Under the pieces are notes generated by a model. That model was given only the letters and a program-made list of their open reading frames with translations, was not told the origin of the DNA and did not search any database. Below, in pieces: positions 33,896 to 42,729 of a DNA stretch of 64,000 bases. The stretch comes from Mesorhizobium sp. B2-1-1. GTDB taxonomy: Bacteria > Pseudomonadota > Alphaproteobacteria > Rhizobiales > Rhizobiaceae. The stretch covers positions 310,001-374,000 of the forward strand of contig NZ_CP083955.1 of the NCBI RefSeq assembly GCF_006442975.2, in the 5' to 3' direction. The stretch's first letter is position 1, and each line of letters starts with the position of its first letter. The position numbers and the translations under genes were made by a program.

Positions 33896-35167
33896 ATGAT
33901 GTCCATCAAAAGCAAAGTTTCTCGCCGCCGGTTCCTCGGCGGCAGCGCCGTCGCCTTGGCGGCCGGCACGTTGGGGATACCGTTCGTGCGAACGGCACGC
34001 GCGCAGGTGGCGACCTTCAAGGCCGGTGTCATCACCTCGCTGTCGGGCGAGAACATACTCGGTGGCAACCTGACCAAGCGCGGTTACGATCTCTGGGCAG
34101 AGGCCATAAACGCCAAGGGCGGCGTCGAGGTCGCCGGCCAGCGTTTCAAGGTCGACATGTTCTACGGTGACGACCAGAGCAACCCGGCGACGGGAGCCGA
34201 TGCCGCCGAGCGCCTGATCGTGCAGAACGAGGTTGATGTGCTGTTCGGCCCCTACACCAGCGGCTCGACCATCGCCGTGCAGCCGATCTGCCAGAAGTAC
34301 CAGGTGCCAATGATTTCCGGCTCCGCGGAATCGCCAAACGTCTGGAAGGCCAAGCCGGAATTCAACTTCGGCATCATCCCGGCCGTCGACACCACCGCAG
34401 GCAAGTCGCTGGCCGTACTGGCGAAACTGTCCAACCCAGCGGCCAAGACGATTGCAGTGATTGGTGTCAACGAGCCCTTCTCGAAGGAAACCGGCGAAGG
34501 TTTTCGCGACGGGGCCAAGGAAGCCGGACTGGAACTCGTCGCCTACGAATTGGTACCGGCCTCGGGCGACCTGACCCCGGTCATCTCCAAGATCGCAGCG
34601 CTCAACCCCGACATCGTCGCCGTCGGCGGCCATGAGGAGCCGCTGATCAACGTCGTCAAGACCTCGAAGTCGCTCAACTTCCGGCCCAAGGCGCTGATAA
34701 TGCACTATGGCGTCACCGACCCGGCCTTTGCCCAGGCGCTTGCCGCTGACGCCGACGGCACCTGCGGCGTCTCCGTGTGGCTGCCATCGGTGCCGTACAA
34801 GGACGACGTCTTCGGCACCGCAAGGCAGTTTGCCGAGATGGCGCAAAAGAAGTCTGGACACGAGCCCGACTATACCGAAGCGGCCTGCGCGGCCAGCGGA
34901 CTCGTTTTCGGCGATGCCGTCAAGCGGCTTGGCAAGAAGCCGGCGCTCACGCCCGAAGACAGGGTGGCTCTGAAGGACGCGATAGCCGCCACCGACATCC
35001 AGACCTTCTATGGGCCGATCAAGTTCGAGAAGGAAGGCAACCACTACCACGACAACGTCCAGCCGGTGCCGGTGCTGATCCAGATTCAGGGTGGCAAGAC
35101 CGTGGCGGTGGGGCCGAAGGAAGCCGCGGCAGCAGACCTCACCTACCCGCTGCCGGCCTGGAAATAG
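33896..35167 (+). CDS. Branched-chain-amino-acid-type ABC transporter, substrate-binding protein
   Basis: A 423-aa periplasmic binding protein of the LivJ/LivK (Peripla_BP_6) type. The N-terminus carries a Tat-like signal (SRRRFLGGSAVALAAGTLGI, cleavage near ARA-QV). Then follow VATFKAGVITSLSGENILGG and a two-lobed fold with the YGDDQSNPATGADAAERLI hinge region. GGGAG precedes the start (a second ATG follows directly at 33899). It is the first of five genes of a complete importer. The ligand could be amino acids, amides or aromatic acids; no enzyme genes adjoin to decide. Confidence 0.9.
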   Translation: MMSIKSKVSRRRFLGGSAVALAAGTLGIPFVRTARAQVATFKAGVITSLSGENILGGNLTKRGYDLWAEAINAKGGVEVAGQRFKVDMFYGDDQSNPATGADAAERLIVQNEVDVLFGPYTSGSTIAVQPICQKYQVPMISGSAESPNVWKAKPEFNFGIIPAVDTTAGKSLAVLAKLSNPAAKTIAVIGVNEPFSKETGEGFRDGAKEAGLELVAYELVPASGDLTPVISKIAALNPDIVAVGGHEEPLINVVKTSKSLNFRPKALIMHYGVTDPAFAQALAADADGTCGVSVWLPSVPYKDDVFGTARQFAEMAQKKSGHEPDYTEAACAASGLVFGDAVKRLGKKPALTPEDRVALKDAIAATDIQTFYGPIKFEKEGNHYHDNVQPVPVLIQIQGGKTVAVGPKEAAAADLTYPLPAWK

Positions 35168-35327
35168 GCGGTTTTGGACAGGGTGTGGGCGGCCTCGTCG
35201 CCATCACTCTGCCAGGCGGAACCACGGTTGCGCGTGCGCGGAAAATGACGGACCATGCCGTTGAGCGCGCTCGCCTCGCCATGGCATTCCCGCTCTTTCG
35301 CTTGCCTACTGAGGGACGGTTTGCACC

Positions 35328-36200
35328 TTGGATCTTTTCCTACAGACCTTGCTGAACGGCCTTCTGATCGGCGGCGTCATCGCCACCTTTACGATCGGAT
35401 TCCAGCTCGCTTTCGGCGTGCTGCACGTCATCGATTTCGCCGTGGGCGGCTGGGTCGTACTGGGTGGCTATCTCGGCTACTACATGGCCGCTGGACTGGG
35501 CGTCGACGGATTCCTTGCGATCCCGGTCGCCTTCGTGCTGTTCGGCGCCATCGGCTATCTGATCGGGCCGATCCTCTACAATGTCCGCAACAGCCGCACG
35601 GCGCGGCCGGAATTGATGGCGCTGGCGCTGACCTTCGGATTGTTCACGCTGCTGCGCGGCGGCATGCTGACCGCGTGGGGCTTCAATACCCACAGCGTTC
35701 CGACGGCCTTGAGCGGCGAGAGCCTCGCCGTCGGCCCGTTGACGGTGCCGCTGATCCGCGTGGCGGCGGCGGTGTTCGCGGTCGCCATCGCCAGCGGACT
35801 GTTCATATTCCTCTACCGCACCCGCTATGGATTGGCGATCCGAGCGACGGCCGAAAACCGGCAGAACGCGGCGCTGATGGGCGTCGACATCCGCCGCCTA
35901 AGCGCCAATGTTTACGGACTCTATGCAGGCATCACTGCCATGGCCGGTGTGTTGATGGGTGCAATTTTTTCAGTCAATCCGGAGGTCGGCCTGCGCTATA
36001 CGCTGTTCGCATTCTTCGTGGCTGTGCTTGCCGGCTTAGGCTCCGTCGGCGGTGCCCTTGTCGCCGCGCTGCTGCTCGGCGTCATCGAAGCCTTCGTTGC
36101 GACCTATGTCGGGTCGAGCTATTCACTGTTGGCGATATTCGCCACGCTGTTCCTCGTCCTGCTCGTATCCCCGCGCGGGATCCTGCGGCACGGCTTGTGA
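35328..36200 (+). CDS. ABC transporter permease, LivH type
   Basis: A 290-aa inner-membrane permease with about eight hydrophobic helices (LFLQTLLNGLLIGGVIATFT at the start; the ENRQNAALMGVDIRRLS coupling loop near residue 180). The start is a TTG at 35328, since no ATG or GTG fits the conserved first helix. A GAGGG lies about 14 bases upstream. It pairs with the LivM-type permease, whose ATG lies nine bases after its stop. Confidence 0.88.
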   Translation: MDLFLQTLLNGLLIGGVIATFTIGFQLAFGVLHVIDFAVGGWVVLGGYLGYYMAAGLGVDGFLAIPVAFVLFGAIGYLIGPILYNVRNSRTARPELMALALTFGLFTLLRGGMLTAWGFNTHSVPTALSGESLAVGPLTVPLIRVAAAVFAVAIASGLFIFLYRTRYGLAIRATAENRQNAALMGVDIRRLSANVYGLYAGITAMAGVLMGAIFSVNPEVGLRYTLFAFFVAVLAGLGSVGGALVAALLLGVIEAFVATYVGSSYSLLAIFATLFLVLLVSPRGILRHGL

Positions 36201-36208
36201 GACCGGAC

Positions 36209-37195
36209 ATGAACCCACGCTGGGCCGGCGTCCTCCTGCTGATCGCGGTGATCGGCGTGTTGGCGCTGCTGCCGATGCTGGTCAACAACTATTGGCTGCG
36301 TATCGCCACCGGCGCACTGATGTGGGCGGGGCTGGCCTGCTCTTGGAACATACTTGGCGGCTATGCCGGCTACATCAATTTCGGCCATTCGGCCTTTTTC
36401 GGGCTCGGCGCCTACGTCACCGCGCTGCTGATGGGCGACAAGCTCGCCTGGCCCTTCTTCGCCACCGTCCCCGCCGGTATGGTTGTGACAGCGCTGTTTG
36501 CCATCATAATCGGAGCGCCGACGCTGCGCCTGCGTGGCGCTTATTTCGCCATAGCCACCTGGGCCTTCGCCGAGGTGCTTATCCAGTTCGCCTCGGTGAT
36601 GGACTTCACCGGCGGCATCGGCGGAATTGGACTGCCGCCGTTTCTCGATGAGCGCTTCTTCTACTTCGCCATGTTCGCCGCAGCGGCGCTGACCTACCTA
36701 ATCACCTGGGCGCTGTTCGAGCGCTCACGTTTTGGGCTGAAGGTCAAGGCGCTGCGCGACCACGAACTGGCGGCCGAGGCAATGGGCATCAACACTTCGC
36801 TGGTCAAGCTGCAGACCTTTGTGCTCAGCGCCGTCACCGCCTCCGTGTTCGGCGCGATCTTCGCCTACTGGGTCACCTTTATCAATCCGAAGAGCGTCTT
36901 CGGCGGCGACATCACCGACCAGATGGTGGTCATGGTGCTGCTGGGCGGGCTGGGCAGCCTGTGGGGGCCGGCACTGGGCGGCGTGGGGCTGTTCGTCGTC
37001 AACCGGCTGATCTGGATGTATTGGGGCGACACCGCCTTCTATATCGCCATATTGGGCGCGGCCATCGTGCTGGTGGTGCTGTTCATGCCGAACGGCATCG
37101 CCGGCCTGTTTTCGAAGCGCGCCGGCAACTCCGGCGCCGTGCTGGAAAAGGCGGTCGACAAGCTTGTCGGCGGTGACCAGGGAGAGCCCAATTGA
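36209..37195 (+). CDS. ABC transporter permease, LivM type
   Basis: A 328-aa permease. It contains the ILGGYAGYINFGHSAFFGLG block typical of LivM, the LKVKALRDHELAAEAMGINT loop and a final set of helices. I start at ATG 36209; a GTG at 36197 overlapping the LivH stop (GTGA) is an equally good alternative that adds four residues. The frame is open far upstream because it shadows LivH. Its TGA overlaps the next start. Confidence 0.88.
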   Translation: MNPRWAGVLLLIAVIGVLALLPMLVNNYWLRIATGALMWAGLACSWNILGGYAGYINFGHSAFFGLGAYVTALLMGDKLAWPFFATVPAGMVVTALFAIIIGAPTLRLRGAYFAIATWAFAEVLIQFASVMDFTGGIGGIGLPPFLDERFFYFAMFAAAALTYLITWALFERSRFGLKVKALRDHELAAEAMGINTSLVKLQTFVLSAVTASVFGAIFAYWVTFINPKSVFGGDITDQMVVMVLLGGLGSLWGPALGGVGLFVVNRLIWMYWGDTAFYIAILGAAIVLVVLFMPNGIAGLFSKRAGNSGAVLEKAVDKLVGGDQGEPN

Positions 37196-37938
37196 GCGTG
37201 GCCGACGACCGAACGGCTGGCGGCGGCGACCCTATCCTCGTCGTGCGCGAACTTTACCGCCATTTCGGCGGCATCAAAGCCGTCAACGGTGTCTCCCTGG
37301 ACGTCGCTCGGCACGAGATCGCCGGCCTGATCGGGCCTAATGGGTCGGGCAAGTCGACACTGTTCAGCCTGGTATCGGGCGCGGTCACCCCTGATCGCGG
37401 CCAGATCCGCTTCGACGGTCACGAGATCGGCGGCCGAAAGACTCACGTTATCGCGCGGCTGGGGCTTGCCCGCACCTTCCAGATTCCGGCCATGTTCGAC
37501 AATATGACCGTCATAGAAAACCTACTGGCAGCAGCGGCCGAGGGCCATTGGCAGGGCGCGCGTGAACGGGCGGCCGAAACACTGGCGCTGCTGAAGCTGG
37601 ACCATGTCGCCGACAATCGCGCCTCCGACGTTTCGGGCGGCCAGCAGAAACTGCTGGAGTTCGGGCGCGTCATCATGCGCCAGGCCTCGCTCATTCTGCT
37701 CGACGAGGTGACGGCGGGCGTGCATCCAAATATCCGGAACATTATCGTCGAGGCCATCGCGCGGCTGCGCAAGCGCGGCGTCACCTTCCTGATCATCGAG
37801 CACGACATGGAGATTGTGCGCAATGTGTGCGACCGCATCATCGTGATGGACGCAGGCCGTGTCGTGGCTAGCGGCTCGTTCGACGACATTGTTCGCGACT
37901 CGGAAGTCATGCAGACCTATCTGGGGCGGCCGCAATGA
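37192..37938 (+). CDS. ABC transporter ATP-binding protein, LivG type
   Basis: A 248-aa ATPase. Walker A GPNGSGKST, an altered signature VSGGQQKLLEFGRVIM, Walker B LILLDEVTAGV and the H loop IEHDME are all present, and the LivG-specific ALARTFQIPAMFDNMTVIEN-like Q-loop region is seen. The start is a TTG at 37192, overlapping the LivM stop (TTGA) and preceded by GGGAG. It couples ATP hydrolysis to the LivH/LivM pair. Confidence 0.9.
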   Translation: MSVADDRTAGGGDPILVVRELYRHFGGIKAVNGVSLDVARHEIAGLIGPNGSGKSTLFSLVSGAVTPDRGQIRFDGHEIGGRKTHVIARLGLARTFQIPAMFDNMTVIENLLAAAAEGHWQGARERAAETLALLKLDHVADNRASDVSGGQQKLLEFGRVIMRQASLILLDEVTAGVHPNIRNIIVEAIARLRKRGVTFLIIEHDMEIVRNVCDRIIVMDAGRVVASGSFDDIVRDSEVMQTYLGRPQ

Positions 37939-38651
37939 GCGCCACGCTCACGGCAGAAAACATCGTCACCGGCTATGGCAAGCAGGAGATCGTCCACGGT
38001 GTCTCGCTTAATGCGGAGGCTGGCAAGATCACCTGCATCTTCGGACCGAACGGGTGTGGCAAGTCGACCTTGCTCAAGGCCATTGCCGGCGCGCTGCCGG
38101 TGTGGAGCGGCAGGGCGAGCCTGGGCGATACAACGCTCTCCAACCTTGCCGTTCATGAGATAGTGCGCGAAGGGCTCGTGCTGATGCCCCAGGGCGGCGG
38201 CGTGTTCCCACGCCTGACGGTGATGGAAAATTTGCGTATGGGTGGCTACGCCATCGCGGACCGCCGGTTAGTCGAGCAGCGCATCGAGGCGCTGATCGAG
38301 CAATATCCCTCTTTGGCGCGGCGGCGGCGCACCGCGGCCGGTTCGCTTTCAGGCGGCGAGCAGGCAATGCTTGCGCTGGCGCGAGCGCTGGTCTCGCAAC
38401 CTCGCTTCATTCTACTCGACGAACCTTCCGCTGGATTATCGCCGGCCATGGTCATTGAGACGCTCGAACGCGTTACCACCCTCACCTCGCGTGGCATCGG
38501 CATCGTGATGGTGGAGCAGAACATCCGCGAGGCCATGCCCATTGCAGACAAACTTTACATCTTGGCGGCCGGCGAAAGGCGCTTCGAGGGAAGGCCTCAG
38601 GACGTGCACGACGACCGGCAGATCATGGACATCTATATGGGCGGAGCGTGA
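37935..38651 (+). CDS. ABC transporter ATP-binding protein, LivF type
   Basis: A 238-aa ATPase with Walker A GPNGCGKSTLL, signature SLSGGEQAMLALARAL, Walker B FILLDEPSAGLSP and H-loop-like VEQNIREAM (the usual LivF substitution). The ATG at 37935 overlaps the LivG stop (ATGA). It is the last gene of the transporter operon. Confidence 0.9.
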   Translation: MSATLTAENIVTGYGKQEIVHGVSLNAEAGKITCIFGPNGCGKSTLLKAIAGALPVWSGRASLGDTTLSNLAVHEIVREGLVLMPQGGGVFPRLTVMENLRMGGYAIADRRLVEQRIEALIEQYPSLARRRRTAAGSLSGGEQAMLALARALVSQPRFILLDEPSAGLSPAMVIETLERVTTLTSRGIGIVMVEQNIREAMPIADKLYILAAGERRFEGRPQDVHDDRQIMDIYMGGA

Positions 38652-39460
38652 GATTTGCAGTTCTGCTCTTGCGGTCGGGGATTGCTATTTCCTGACCTGC
38701 CACTGCACTGTGATCCAGTGGCGATTAGAGCCTTTGGCCCTTTCTGTTACCCCTCGCGGAACCGGTTGCTCAATCCGCGCCACACCCGCTGAAGAAGCGG
38801 CCAATCGAATGAGATGGAGAAGCAGGAGCCGTAGCGCGCCGAACTGATCGATCAGATGCCCGCAGACCAGCAAAAAAAGATGATGGTTATGGACGTTGCC
38901 GGATATCCAACTGATCTGCCACTGGACGACTGCGGTGGGACTGCAATCCGATCGTCAGCTTCCAGGCAAGGAGTTGCTGAGCAGCCATTCACCTCCCGTT
39001 GATTGCCGACGTAGTTGACCGGGCTGTTTGCGGGGCCTCAATCCTATGAGGGCGCCGTTTGCGCCATGTCGTCAGCTCCGGCTATTGGCGACGGAGCCTA
39101 CCGCGACTTCACATAATCGAGACTAGCTTGGAATAGTTTGGCGGCAGGCTCGGTATATGCAGCATCGAGGTGAAGTTTGTCCGCTCTTGCCGTTTTGGGA
39201 AATTTCCGGATGCTCAAGCACGTCGTCTCAGGCGCCAGAGTGCGGGAGATGGGTGAGGACGATAGAGGATCGGCGCCCACGTGCTCGCGCCCGAAAGTGC
39301 TGCCAATCGGACCCTGCATCCCCCTGCCCTGTTTCCTGAACTGGATCGATCTTGCCGGGGAGCATTGTCCTGCCGATGATCGCTCGAATTCCGGCCACTG
39401 TCGGCCCACGGCTGCGGAAATCACCCCGAAACGAAGAGCGTATCTCAAAAGGAGGAAACT
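38652..39460. other. 800-bp stretch without a recognised gene
   Basis: No frame with a family signature. A plus frame near 38830-38990 (AELIDQMPADQQKKMMVMDV) looks like a coding remnant. No terminator with a T tract was found behind the transporter operon. Confidence 0.3.
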
Positions 39461-39886
39461 ATGACAACCGATCGAACACTGTCGCAACGCTTCGACGAAT
39501 ACCAACCTTCCAAGACACTTTGGTTTTGGTCGCTAGTGGGTGCTGCTGTATTGACGATGATCGTCGGCTTCACCGCCGGTGGCTGGACGACGGCAGGGAC
39601 GGCATCGGAAATGGCGAATACATCCGCTATCAAGGCCAAGGCTGAACTGGCGGCCAATCTTTGTGTGGAAAAATTCATCACTGCGTCCAACGCGAGCGAC
39701 AACCTGGCCAAGCTGAAGGATACGTCTTCCTACCAGAGAGACAGCTTCATCAGCGATGGCGGGTGGGTCAAACTGGCCGGCATGAAGAAGGATGTGCCAG
39801 GCGCCGCAGATCTATGTGCGGACAAATTGGCAGCGATGGACACAATCCCGGCGAACAGCGTAGCTCAGGACAACACCAAGAGCTGA
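39461..39886 (+). CDS. Membrane-anchored hypothetical protein
   Basis: A 141-aa protein. It has a short N-terminal cytoplasmic part (MTTDRTLSQRFDEYQPSKTL), one transmembrane helix (WFWSLVGAAVLTMIVGFTAG) and a C-terminal extracytoplasmic domain with two cysteines (LAANLCVEKF; GAADLCADKL) that could form a disulphide. AAAGGAGG precedes the ATG. The pattern is common in hypothetical rhizobial proteins. The function is unknown. Confidence 0.75.
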   Translation: MTTDRTLSQRFDEYQPSKTLWFWSLVGAAVLTMIVGFTAGGWTTAGTASEMANTSAIKAKAELAANLCVEKFITASNASDNLAKLKDTSSYQRDSFISDGGWVKLAGMKKDVPGAADLCADKLAAMDTIPANSVAQDNTKS

Positions 39887-40084
39887 TTGCCGATCTTGGA
39901 CTTTCGCCAGGCAGCGCTATGTCGCGCGACCGTCGCAATGGAGGCGCGACCATGTATGAAGCGTGGCTTCAAGGGCCGGTGCCGGTGGCCACCAGCATAT
40001 CTGGGGAGACAGCAGCTTTCCAATCAGGCAGGCACCAACGGTGAAACCAGTTCGGCGCAACCAGGAACCGAATTGATCCCAGCA

Positions 40085-40310
40085 TTCCGATCCCCGATCG
40101 CAGTTTGGGCAAGATCTCACAGACGCAAGATCTCACAGACGAATGCAGGACCAGCTCGCCACAGCGCGGCCGAAGGATCGTTATGCGTGAAGGGGAATTT
40201 CAGCCAGCCCACGCCGAACCTGATTTCAGGTCCATCGACAATCCAGATCGAGGCCACGGGCTTGAGGACGTTGATCGGCTCGTAGAAGTCCAGACTGTGC
40301 CGGCCTTGAC
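40085..40310 (-). pseudogene. DUF4336 N-terminal fragment, frameshifted
   Basis: The minus strand reads SLDFYEPINVLKPVASIWIV then DGPEIRFGVGWLKFPF in one frame, and RITILRPRCGELVLHSSVRS in the next. This matches the start of DUF4336 (metallo-beta-lactamase-like) proteins. The remaining two thirds are missing. A 16-bp tandem duplication lies inside it. Confidence 0.6.
40109..40140. repeat. 16-bp perfect tandem duplication
   Basis: GCAAGATCTCACAGAC occurs twice without a gap (40109-40124 and 40125-40140). It falls in the decaying DUF4336 fragment. Confidence 0.9.
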
Positions 40311-40351
40311 GTGCCTGTGCGGCATGGCTTGCCTCAGCCAGGGATGATGAA

Positions 40352-40591
40352 CTACTCCGGGATGTCCGAGGGAAAGCGCAGGCTTTTGCGCATCGCCAGC
40401 CATTCTCGAAGCGCAAGGCGAATGACCTCCAACCGATCGAGGCTCATCTCGGCGGCGACTTCCGAAATTGCCGTTTCAGTGCGCACATCAAAGGCTATCG
40501 TCGAAGCACGTAGCATGGCCGCGGCCTGAAGATCGGTGTGCCGCCTGGCCGTATCCTTCTTCCCAGCAGTCAAGGCCCTTCTCGCGATCAT
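40352..40591 (-). CDS. Small ribbon-helix-helix-like protein
   Basis: A 79-aa basic protein (MIARRALTAGKKDTARRHTD) with a core RTETAISEVAAEMSLDRLEV plus IRLALREWLAMRKSL that resembles a CopG/Arc-type strand-helix-helix DNA-binding fold. The assignment is tentative. The ATG at 40591 overlaps the stop of the upstream gene (ATGA), so the two are translated together. No toxin partner is recognisable. Confidence 0.5.
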   Translation of the reverse strand: MIARRALTAGKKDTARRHTDLQAAAMLRASTIAFDVRTETAISEVAAEMSLDRLEVIRLALREWLAMRKSLRFPSDIPE

Positions 40592-40863
40592 CCGTTGGCG
40601 TTTTGGCTGTTTTCCGCGCCGCCGTAGTCCCGGAGCGCAACAATCCAATTGTCTCTTATCGTCACCAGAACGAGGCGAGATCCGTGCGGGTAGTACCTGG
40701 GCAGAGCCGCTGCTTGATGCGCCAGGAGGGTCCCGTTCAGCCCACACCGTTCACCGCCGAGCAGCCAGTTCTGGCGCTCGCTGTCTCGCAGAACGGCGAT
40801 GTACTCTCCGTCACCGGGATACCCTATGAGACCAATTTCCTCGTACTCTTCCAATCTGCGCAT
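40588..40863 (-). CDS. Hypothetical 91-aa protein
   Basis: MRRLEEYEEIGLIGYPGDGE, then YIAVLRDSERQNWLLGGERC and RYYPHGSRLVLVTIRDNWIV. It has a beta-rich composition and no membrane helix. An upstream GTG (40875) would add four residues. It is coupled to the downstream ribbon-helix-helix-like gene by a four-base overlap. No family is recognised; the pair could be a two-gene regulatory or toxin-antitoxin-like unit, but nothing in the sequence proves it. Confidence 0.5.
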   Translation of the reverse strand: MRRLEEYEEIGLIGYPGDGEYIAVLRDSERQNWLLGGERCGLNGTLLAHQAAALPRYYPHGSRLVLVTIRDNWIVALRDYGGAENSQNANG

Positions 40864-40995
40864 GGTGATCGTCACGATATCAAGAATAGGACCCTGGGAT
40901 GGAACTCATTGCGCCAAGATGCAAACGGCCCGACACCACCCCAGCCTGGTGCCGGGCCGTCAGGAAGTGCCCGCGCGGTCGCACTTCCTTGGACA

Positions 40996-41277
40996 TCAGC
41001 CTGTGTCATCAAAGTGGTCGGTTAGGAGGGTCTCGTTTGCGCAAGCAACCAGCGGAATCGTGGAACCCTGTTGCCTAGCTTGCGACAACCACAGTGAACG
41101 GTTTTCCTGCGACAGCCCTTTCATTGCAGAGCGCGCGGCGGAAGTGATCTCGAAACCTCCGCAAGACGCACATTGGAATTCGATCTTGCGAAGAGTGACG
41201 TCGGCCTCGAGCGCCGTGCCGGTGCAGACAGGGCACGTGGCGGGAAAATACCGCCTTTCGAATGACAGGACGTTCAT
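40996..41277 (-). CDS. Small zinc-ribbon-like protein
   Basis: A 93-aa protein. Two CxxC pairs (PATCPVCTGTALEADVT and EFQCASCGGFEITSAA) spaced 20 residues apart suggest a zinc ribbon. It starts MNVLSFERRYFPATCPVC. The C-terminal half is helical. Similar small zinc-ribbon proteins are common in rhizobia. The function is unknown. Confidence 0.6.
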   Translation of the reverse strand: MNVLSFERRYFPATCPVCTGTALEADVTLRKIEFQCASCGGFEITSAARSAMKGLSQENRSLWLSQARQQGSTIPLVACANETLLTDHFDDTG

Positions 41278-41423
41278 TGCTCTGTCTTTGCTATCGGCGC
41301 GCTGGCCGTCGCCGACCGATCAAAGCAAGTCCAACCTGTACCTTTCCAACTGATCACGAACGGTACGGAGTTCCATAGACCAATTGCTGAGCGCATATGT
41401 TTCCCTCTGCCATTGCCAACCTT

Positions 41424-42209
41424 TTAGCCCCTGATCTTCGCAGAGACGTTTCTTCGCGTTGCCACTTCGATTTGCTTTGCTTCCACCTCAAGCCGGTCCG
41501 GCGCGGCCGAGCCCATCAGGGCGTAGGCTGTGCCTCCCGATTGCCAATAGACTGTCGGGACGCGACCGTCGGTCGCTGTGGTCGGCGAAACGGCGTCCTC
41601 GCCGTTCATCGGAGCCGCGACAAGTGTGATCCGACCGACGCTTGGTGTGTCGGCCGTCACGACCAGGCTTTGCTGTCCGTTCCAAGGCTGTACTTGGACA
41701 TCCTTCACAACCCATACCGATGGAAGGGTCGGCATGCTGACGTTGACGGCGCCAACCAGTCGCTCGATCTTGTCCTGCTTCGGCTCGGTGCCCGTCTCCG
41801 GACCTGCATTCAGTTGTGCCACCCGCAAGGCATCTCGGGCGGCCAGGATGAAGGTCTCATCGGCTGTCTTGCCTCCCTGGCGAAGCGGCACGGTCAGCGA
41901 GTTGGCCGACCACCCGATCGCAACCAGCGCGACGGCCGCGACTTGAAGTCTGAGCAATGTGAACATCTTCCTGCGGCGAAACGCCCTCTCCAGCTGCCTG
42001 GCTTTCTTCAGGCTCACGCTGGGCGGAAACAACCGCCGGGGTTGGGACTTGCGCAACGCTTCCATGCGCTGCGCGTGGGCAAAAACCTCTGCCGCCTGTT
42101 CCGGATCGCGGGCAAGCCTGGCTTCCAGCTCGGATCTCTGCGACGGCGACAGCTCGCCATCCAGCAAGCGGCCGATATCCTCTTGCGAAACACGATTATC
42201 GGGCCACAT
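41424..42209 (-). CDS. Anti-sigma factor (transmembrane, FecR/RskA-like layout)
   Basis: A 261-aa protein. The cytoplasmic N-terminal domain (SQEDIGRLLDGELSPSQRSE ... LARDPEQAAEVF) resembles an anti-sigma zinc-finger-type fold without the Cys/His cluster. One transmembrane helix lies at ~85-105 (LLRLQVAAVALVAIGWSANS), followed by a periplasmic C-terminal domain. It overlaps the 3' end of the ECF sigma gene by 14 bases, the standard arrangement for a sigma/anti-sigma pair. It would hold the sigma factor at the membrane until a signal is received. Confidence 0.82.
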   Translation of the reverse strand: MWPDNRVSQEDIGRLLDGELSPSQRSELEARLARDPEQAAEVFAHAQRMEALRKSQPRRLFPPSVSLKKARQLERAFRRRKMFTLLRLQVAAVALVAIGWSANSLTVPLRQGGKTADETFILAARDALRVAQLNAGPETGTEPKQDKIERLVGAVNVSMPTLPSVWVVKDVQVQPWNGQQSLVVTADTPSVGRITLVAAPMNGEDAVSPTTATDGRVPTVYWQSGGTAYALMGSAAPDRLEVEAKQIEVATRRNVSAKIRG

Positions 42210-42729
42210 AACGCCCTCCCACGACCTTCAAATGAGGGGAAGCTCCATCGTCCAAATTTTCCATGTTGTGCTTCAAGGCAGCGCGAGCTCGGCTAAGCCG
42301 GGACATCACGGTTCCTGGCGGCACTCCAAGCAGTTCGGCCGCTTCGGAGTAGGTAAAGCCCAGCACTCCAACCAGATGGAGTATTTCGGCCTGATCGGCC
42401 GGCATTCGCGCGAGCGCCCTTCCGACTTTGGAGAGCTCGGCGCAATGTTCTTGCGATGGCGGCCACGCAGTGTCGGACATGTCCGCGATGGACGCCAAGC
42501 GTCGTCGGTCGGCATTGGCCTGGCTAGCGCCGGTCAAAAAAGTGTTCCGAACGATCCGTATCAGCCAGGGAAGCAGCGGTCTGGAGGTGTCATAGCCGCC
42601 CGCCATCGACAGCGCACGGGCGAGGGCCTCCTGCACCAGATCGTCGGCGTCGGAATCGTTGCCTGTGAGCACCCGGCCGTAGCGCCAAAGATCCTCCAGA
42701 TGCGGTATGACGTCGATCGTCGTTTTCAT
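42196..42729 (-). CDS. ECF-type RNA polymerase sigma factor
   Basis: A 177-aa sigma-70-family factor with region 2 (DLWRYGRVLTGNDSDADDLVQEALARAL, shown here in parts: DADDLVQEALARAL) and region 4 (QAEILHLVGVLGFTYSEAAE, LLGVPPGTVMSRLSRARAAL). It is paired with the transmembrane anti-sigma factor downstream. It is not EcfG-like in context, since no nepR or phyR is adjacent. Its regulon is unknown; autoregulation is common but no repeated promoter motif was identified. Confidence 0.88.
   Translation of the reverse strand: MKTTIDVIPHLEDLWRYGRVLTGNDSDADDLVQEALARALSMAGGYDTSRPLLPWLIRIVRNTFLTGASQANADRRRLASIADMSDTAWPPSQEHCAELSKVGRALARMPADQAEILHLVGVLGFTYSEAAELLGVPPGTVMSRLSRARAALKHNMENLDDGASPHLKVVGGRYVAR

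Noticed and set aside
33677..35050. 457-codon minus-strand frame opposite the Liv-type binding protein
   Set aside because: The plus-strand gene has a signal peptide and family fold; the antisense frame is a high-GC artefact.
35255..36208. N-terminal extension of the LivM-type permease frame
   Set aside because: It overlaps the LivH-type gene out of frame and is Arg-rich noise; LivM starts at 36197 or 36209.
42196..42729. EcfG itself
   Set aside because: No nepR or phyR neighbour, and the gene is paired with a transmembrane anti-sigma factor, unlike the ecfG locus.
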